A program made the position numbers and the translations under genes. The notes under the pieces were generated by a model. The model did no database searches. It saw nothing but the letters and a program-made list of their open reading frames with translations, and was not told the origin of the DNA. A stretch of DNA of 20,991 bases from Chara braunii (taxonomy: Eukaryota > Streptophyta > Charophyceae > Charales > Characeae). The DNA lies in the NCBI GenBank assembly GCA_003427395.1, contig BFEA01000075.1:3637297-3658287 (forward strand), read 5' to 3'. Below are positions 17,198-20,991 of the stretch, piece by piece (the first letter of the stretch is position 1; every line of letters begins with the position of its first letter).

Positions 17198-17217
17198 CAT
17201 CAGTTTTTTTTTTTTTC

Positions 17218-17515
17218 GGTCTTTGTGTTTCTTTGGAACTTTTTTTTTCCTGGTTTGCCTCTTTTGTCTGCTTGTGTGTTGTCTGCCCATTGTTTTTTGT
17301 CTGCTCTTCAATCTTGTACTTGATTTTTTAATCTTGTGTATGTGGAGGGGGCCTGCAATGCTACTTGAAGGACTATCCGCTCACTTGACTCACTCAGTTG
17401 CGTGTTGCCTACTGGAAGTATTGTGTCCGTACGGTGCACAGCCTCTGCGCAGAGGATGTACTACATGTGTTTTCACACATATCTAACACACGCACACACA
17501 AACACTTTTTTTTTT

Positions 17516-17516
<1 letters not shown>
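17218..17516. other. T/G-rich linker, no gene seen
   Basis: It includes TTGTCTGCTTGTGTGTTGTC, similar to the linkers in the tandem array after copy C, and a perfect 14-bp palindrome CCTCTGCGCAGAGG at 17442-17455. It ends in a T-run. No coding region is supported. Confidence 0.5.
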
Positions 17517-17550
<34 letters not shown>

Positions 17551-18482
17551 TGCAATCAGACTCGCTGTCATTCTCACTTCTCATGCATGCAAACAGGTGC
17601 GCAGCAAACTGGCGACAAGCGCCCACTCAAAACTCAGAGATATGGTAGCCGAGAACACAGTTCAGGTACAAGTTCACTACAATGGCTATGGCGACTCAGC
17701 GCCCACACAACTCACTGTTCGCACGCACAGGATCACCCTGGATATCCCACATGCGATACTCTGTACCCACACACACACGCACACACACTGAACTCTATCT
17801 ACAGCTATGGCGGCTATGGCCACTACTACCGTATCGCTATGGCTAAGCTTCTCTCTCGCCCACTTCGTCTTCGGGCTCACTGCAGACCACCTCGCAAAAG
17901 TCGCTTGTGGCAGCGCTTCCGCATGGCTCACGCAGGAATGAATGAATGGCTGGACGCTGCCCTTTGATTTATACTTCTGTAGCTTGCTGGTCTGGCCCTT
18001 TTCCCATGCCCGTAGTGCACACAGTCCCATGCGGTACTTGCTTGACTGGACTAGGACTGACTGGGACTGGGACTGCTGACTCAGCACGGGTAGACTCCAC
18101 CACTTGCCCACTTGGCTCAGTCTAAACGTTGGCAACTTCCAAAGGCCACTGCTAGGACCTTCCGGAAGGCCGTGGACTTGGCCTTTTGATACTGTAGCAG
18201 CTACGACCTTGACCCTTCTGGACTGTAGCAGCTACGACCTTGACCTTTCGGAAGCTCTACAGCTACAACTTCTAGAACTCCCTAAGACTTCTGCTCGACA
18301 GGTCTACAGATCGAACCCCTCCTACCTACGGACCCTACGACAGTCTACCAACTGTTACAAATACACAGGTCATTGGTTCAACTCTCGGGGTCGACACAGA
18401 TACTGTACACAGGTAAGGTGAGGACTAGGGATCAAGCCCTAAGATCTGCATCGGCTACTGTGAACTGGTGAATACTGTTTCA

Positions 18483-18514
<32 letters not shown>

Positions 18515-18515
18515 G
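17517..18515. other. 1-kb module bounded by (ATCA)n repeats
   Basis: (CAAT)n tracts lie at both ends (17517-17551 and about 18482-18513) in the same orientation. Between them the DNA has a composition distinct from its surroundings. It contains a short CA-rich microsatellite near 17766-17790 and a 31-nt direct repeat near 18191. Frames of 189 codons (17398-17967, plus) and 149 codons (minus) show no recognisable domain and start or end outside the module, so no gene is called. It may be an unrecognised insertion whose flanks duplicated or carried the tetranucleotide repeat. Confidence 0.45.
18191..18247 (+). repeat. 31-nt tandem duplication
   Basis: ACTGTAGCAGCTACGACCTT at 18191 recurs exactly at 18222, and the match continues through GACC. 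A looser third copy follows near 18253 (CTCTACAGCTACAACTTCT). Confidence 0.85.
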
Positions 18516-18708
18516 GGGGAAGAGAAGTGGTGGGGCTCCAGAGAATCCAACATTTTCATTTGCTATTGCCTAGCAGCACAGGTCAAAGATAGTGTTAGAC
18601 TCCTTTTTTCAGTATCCATGGTTCTTTTTCAAAAGACCTGCTCAGTCAATCCCCTGGAATCCAGGGTAATCAATGCTGGCAGGTTTCTCCTTGAAATTTT
18701 TCCTGACG

Positions 18709-18740
<32 letters not shown>

Positions 18741-19125
18741 ATCAAGAAATCTTTTTTGGAAACACCTTTCCAAAAAAAGAACCTTCTTTCTGAGTGAGGA
18801 CGCCGCCCGGCCGGTTTGGCCCGGGGCGGCTGCACGGGTAAACCGGGCGGGCCAAGAAACAGCCCAGAATTTTTTTTTTTTTTTTTTTGAAACCGGGGTC
18901 GTTCTGCACTCGGCGAGAGGACCCCGAATCTGCAATGAAATTTGGTTTTGGGGGGTTGGGGGTGGGGGGGTTGGTCTGGGTGAGGGGTGCTGGGGTCGGG
19001 GGGGTGTCTGGGGGTTGGGGGCTTTGCATGTATGTTGCCTGTGTATGTTGAATACATGTCATCTGATATGTACTGATGTCTGCTGCATGCATGTTATCGA
19101 CCCTTTCATTCTGAAAAAGAACAAG
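18516..19125. other. Homopolymer- and G-rich non-coding stretch
   Basis: A 27-28 nt A-run at about 18710-18737 is followed by an 11-bp hairpin TTTTTTGGAAA / TTTCCAAAAAA (18752-18777) with a 4-nt loop. A T-run lies at about 18870-18888. A 7-bp hairpin CGGGGTC/GACCCCG follows at about 18895-18927. At 18945-19020 there are many runs of three or more G with G-quadruplex potential. Apparent ORFs across it are homopolymer artefacts. Confidence 0.7.
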
Positions 19126-19260
19126 ACTGACAAAAAATGAAGAAGACTGACGAGAAGAAGAAGACTGACAAGAAGAAGAAGAAGAAGAAGAAGACTGACG
19201 AGAAGAAGACTGATAAGATGGAGAAGAAGAAGAAGAAGAAGAAGACTTACAGACTGACAA
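19126..19260. repeat. (GAA)n interspersed with ACTGAC
   Basis: GAAGAAGAA runs are regularly broken by ACTGAC(A/G)A, giving a Lys-Lys-Thr-Asp repeat on the plus strand. It is a purine-rich minisatellite and probably non-coding. Confidence 0.85.
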
Positions 19261-19332
19261 CGTGCAGGAAATCTATGAGTTCTTCTGCAGCATATCAGCT
19301 GCATATGGCCAATATCGATCCACATTCCAACA

Positions 19333-19334
<2 letters not shown>

Positions 19335-19424
<90 letters not shown>

Positions 19425-19438
19425 TTTGTGTCTCTGTC

Positions 19439-19497
<59 letters not shown>
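19335..19497. repeat. (TC)n then (CA)n microsatellite
   Basis: A pure TC run of about 85 nt (19337-19421), then an interrupted TC/TG tract, then CA units to about 19497. Repeat copy C begins about 50 bp further on. Confidence 0.97.
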
Positions 19498-19544
19498 ATC
19501 AATTTTATAAAAGTCTGTTTGTCTCTGTTTTTGTCTCTTGTTTT

Positions 19545-20196
19545 TTTCTGAGTACCTTTTTGTTTTCTGGAGTGAGCACCCCCAGAGAGTGCTAAAGAGT
19601 CGGTGGTCTGCTGTTTGGAGTGCCGTAAGCACTCTTAGGGGGGATGCTCGGTTGGTGATGTCTATGTTGCCTGTGGGTGATGATGGATGACCGTTGGAGT
19701 GACTCCCTGGCTCATTGGGTGGTGGGAACCAACAGTCTGGGGTGTTCACCCGTGATGTGGGTAGGTCATGTGTTGCTTGGCTCTGTGTTGGATGTGTGGG
19801 CTGCCTTGTGCTGTCTGTGTTCCACCGTTGTCTTGCTGCCCATCCCTCTTGCTTTCCTTGTTGTCCAATCTGTGCTGCTGTGTTCACTTTGTGGCTTGGA
19901 TGTATTGCTAGCGGTGCCTTGTGCGTCGTTACGCTGCCTCCAGGCTGCCCATTCGGGTGCCTTGCCGTTTGGGTTCCTTTTGTTTGCGGCGTTGAGTGTG
20001 TTTCCCAGTGCTTCACAACGGCGTCACTCGCTGCTGCCGTGTTCCGTTTGTGGGCAACCTGCCTTCAACAGGGGTCAAAGGTTTCATGACCTAACGCATC
20101 CAAAACTGGGGATGCCGCAGATTGTCGAGGGTTCAGCCTCCTGATGAGTCGGTGCAATTCCGACGAAACAATCATCACCAGCTTCTATTTTTTTTA
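19545..20196 (+). repeat. Hammerhead-bearing dispersed repeat, copy C
   Basis: The best-preserved copy. It starts with GAGTAC. A hairpin AGCAC/GTGCT follows (19575-19593), then AAAGAGTCGGTGG, then a perfect hairpin GAGTGC-CGTAA-GCACTC (19618-19634) and CTTAGGGGGG. The A-box-like TGGCTCATTGG and the GGTGGGAACCAACAGTCTG block come next (about 19708-19738), then a G/T/C-rich middle. A 5-bp hairpin GGTCA/TGACC (20073-20091) precedes the intact ribozyme (20120-20173). An eight-T run follows at about 20189-20196. If transcribed by Pol III, that T-run would be a natural terminator. Its frames are not considered coding. Confidence 0.75.
20120..20173 (+). ncRNA. Type III hammerhead ribozyme, complete
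   Basis: A self-cleaving RNA motif. Stem III is GATTGT (20120-20125) with ACAATC (20168-20173). The cleavage triplet GUC ends at C20126. Stem I is GAGG (20127-20130) with CCTC (20137-20140), loop GTTCAG. The core box CTGATGA is at 20141-20147. Stem II is GTCGG (20148-20152) with CCGAC (20160-20164), loop TGCAATT. The core box GAAA is at 20165-20168. Every core nucleotide required for catalysis is present and every stem pair is Watson-Crick. The open end is at stem III, which makes it type III. Loops I and II (6 and 7 nt) are large enough for the tertiary contact that activates natural hammerheads, though the contact itself cannot be shown here. Confidence 0.9.
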
Positions 20197-20840
20197 GTTA
20201 ATGTTTTAAGACTGGTCTGCCAGTCTGGTCTCCTTAGGTGTAGTCCAACCGCAGTCTCATCAGCTAAAGGCAAATGAGCCTATGCACAAGGATGCCCCGG
20301 CCTGCTTGGCCTCGATATCCGTTTCTGTTTTTGTTTTGTTCAAGGCTGCCTGTTTGATGTGCTTGAGTGAGGTTGCTCCGGCCTGCGGTTCCATCGGCAG
20401 AAGGTTGATGAGTCGGTGTCCAAGGTGTTTCTGCCTTCCTGGCCCGGGCATCCATGTTGGTCATGTTTTTTGGTTTGCCTGTTTTGTTTAGTGTGTGGTC
20501 TTCCTATTAGCTTGTTTGCGTGTGGTCTGCCCGCAGTCTCATCGAGAAAAGTCTGATGAGTCGGAGCGGAGGATGCTCGGCCCTCGTGCCCGTGGCATCC
20601 GGTTTCGAAGTGTTATTTTGGTGTGTTTGTTTGGTCTGCTGGGGTGTGGTCTTCTTGTTAGTTTGCTTGCGGGCTGTCTGCTCGCACTCTCACCAGCGAG
20701 AGGGTAACGAGTCGGTACCCAATTCTCCCCCGACCCTCCAGGCCTTGGCAACCCTTTTTTTAGTCTGTTTGGCTGTTTTGCTGGCATGTGGTTTGTCCGC
20801 TCGCCCTACCCGCCTTGCCTGAAAGTACTCGAAAACATGA
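20197..20840 (+). repeat. Degenerate ~150-bp tandem array of potential hairpin cores
   Basis: Four units have GC-rich cores starting at 20251, 20385, 20533 and 20684 (spacings 134, 148 and 151), joined by T/G-rich linkers, and a partial linker of a fifth ends the array. Hairpin 1 is CTCAT/ATGAG in unit 1, CATC/GATG in unit 2, and CTCATC/GATGAG (20538-20543 with 20555-20560) in unit 3. Unit 4 uses CTCTC/GAGAG (20687-20691 with 20698-20702). A GAGTCGG box follows in units 2-4. Hairpin 2 is GGAT/ATCC in unit 1, GGTG/CATC in unit 2, GGATGC/GCATCC (20571-20576 with 20595-20600) in unit 3, and GTCGG/CCGAC in unit 4. The array starts directly after repeat copy C. It is probably non-coding. Confidence 0.6.
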
Positions 20841-20991
20841 GTAGATGTCGTTCTCGTCACAGCAGATGGAATCTACCATACTTGGGAAAGTTATTTAGGC
20901 TAGACGTGTGCCTGTGATTCATCACGGGAGAATCTACCTGGTATAGTGAATTTTGCCATGGCGTGCATATGTGCACACACACGCACACACA
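20841..20991. other. Window end, CA-rich edge
   Basis: No feature is recognised until a CA-rich stretch at about 20972-20991 that runs off the window. CA tracts precede repeat copies B and C, so another copy could lie just outside. Confidence 0.4.

Larger units (their letters stand above)
16345..17217 (+). repeat. Hammerhead-bearing dispersed repeat, copy B
   Basis: Homologous to copies A and C. Shared landmarks are GAGTAC, then a small hairpin GCAC/GTGC (16380-16396), then a second hairpin with GGAGTGCC and GGCAATC strands followed by CTTAGGGGGG, the GGTGGGAACCAACAGTCTG block (about 16525-16544), a G/T/C-rich middle with degenerate repeats of a TTGCCTTGTGCTTCA-like unit, and CAGTCTGCCTTCAAC. 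An 8-bp hairpin ATGGGTCA/TGACCCAT (17071-17095) precedes the ribozyme region (17141-17197). It ends in a T-tract at about 17204-17216. Pol III-like boxes are annotated separately. Long frames here are G/T/C-rich shadows (Cys/Leu/Val-rich) and are not called. Confidence 0.75.

Noticed and set aside
17398-17967. 189-codon plus-strand frame and the 149-codon minus frame opposite it
   Set aside because: They cross the (ATCA)n boundary of the module and a CA-rich tract, and show no domain or codon pattern suggesting selection.
20538-20600. Tandem unit 3 as a further hammerhead (it has GTC and CTGATGAG)
   Set aside because: No GAAA box follows, and no stem I can form between the GTC and the CTGATGA. 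The GATGAG is instead paired in a different hairpin.

Overview
The window is non-coding, repeat-dense nuclear DNA from a eukaryote, with no recognisable host gene. Long (TC)n, (CA)n and (TGAT)n microsatellites, homopolymer tracts, fold-back elements and a Ty3/gypsy-type LTR retrotransposon all point to a eukaryote. A microbial eukaryote or alga fits the style, but nothing here fixes the taxon.

Layout. 1-330: poly-A and microsatellites. 330-1112: unassigned DNA. 1113-1935: copy A of a dispersed repeat that carries a hammerhead-ribozyme (HHR) sequence near its 3' end. 1936-4808: small non-coding elements, including a nested fold-back element at 2678-2954, a palindrome cluster and a TTGGGG-type G-quadruplex tract. 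About 4809-15957: a decayed Ty3/gypsy element. It has a long 5' LTR with a TATA box, a primer-binding site for initiator tRNA-Met, gag with a CCHC knuckle, protease, reverse transcriptase, RNase H, a PHD finger, integrase, two further ORFs, an assembly gap and a 5'-truncated 3' LTR. 15959-16215: a second fold-back element between TGAT repeats. 16345-17217 and 19545-20196: copies B and C of the HHR repeat, separated by a 1-kb module bounded by ATCA repeats, homopolymer and G-rich stretches, and GAA-rich and TC/CA microsatellites. 20197-20840: a degenerate tandem array of about 150-bp units, each with one or two potential hairpins.

The most interesting signal is the HHR repeat family. Copy C contains a complete type III hammerhead (20120-20173): all three stems pair, both core boxes (CTGATGA and GAAA) are intact, and the cleavage triplet is GUC. 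Copies A and B keep the same architecture but each has lost a catalytic core base. Copy B has a tRNA-like Pol III A box and a weak B box 35 nt apart, and every copy runs into a T-rich tract after the ribozyme. Together these suggest a SINE-like, Pol III-transcribed, self-cleaving RNA family. Its 5' part has hairpins whose two strands change together between copies. A nonamer close to GAGTCGGTG, part of the ribozyme core, recurs between potential hairpins in the 5' head of copy C and in the downstream tandem units.

The gypsy element is inactive. It has about ten in-frame stops and at least four frameshifts, and the second catalytic Asp of integrase is Gly. Almost every stop is explained by one C-to-T or G-to-A transition. 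Two features are unusual: a PHD finger between RNase H and integrase, and ATGA stop-start overlaps linking pol to extra ORF 1 and extra ORF 1 to extra ORF 2, suggesting termination-reinitiation translation.
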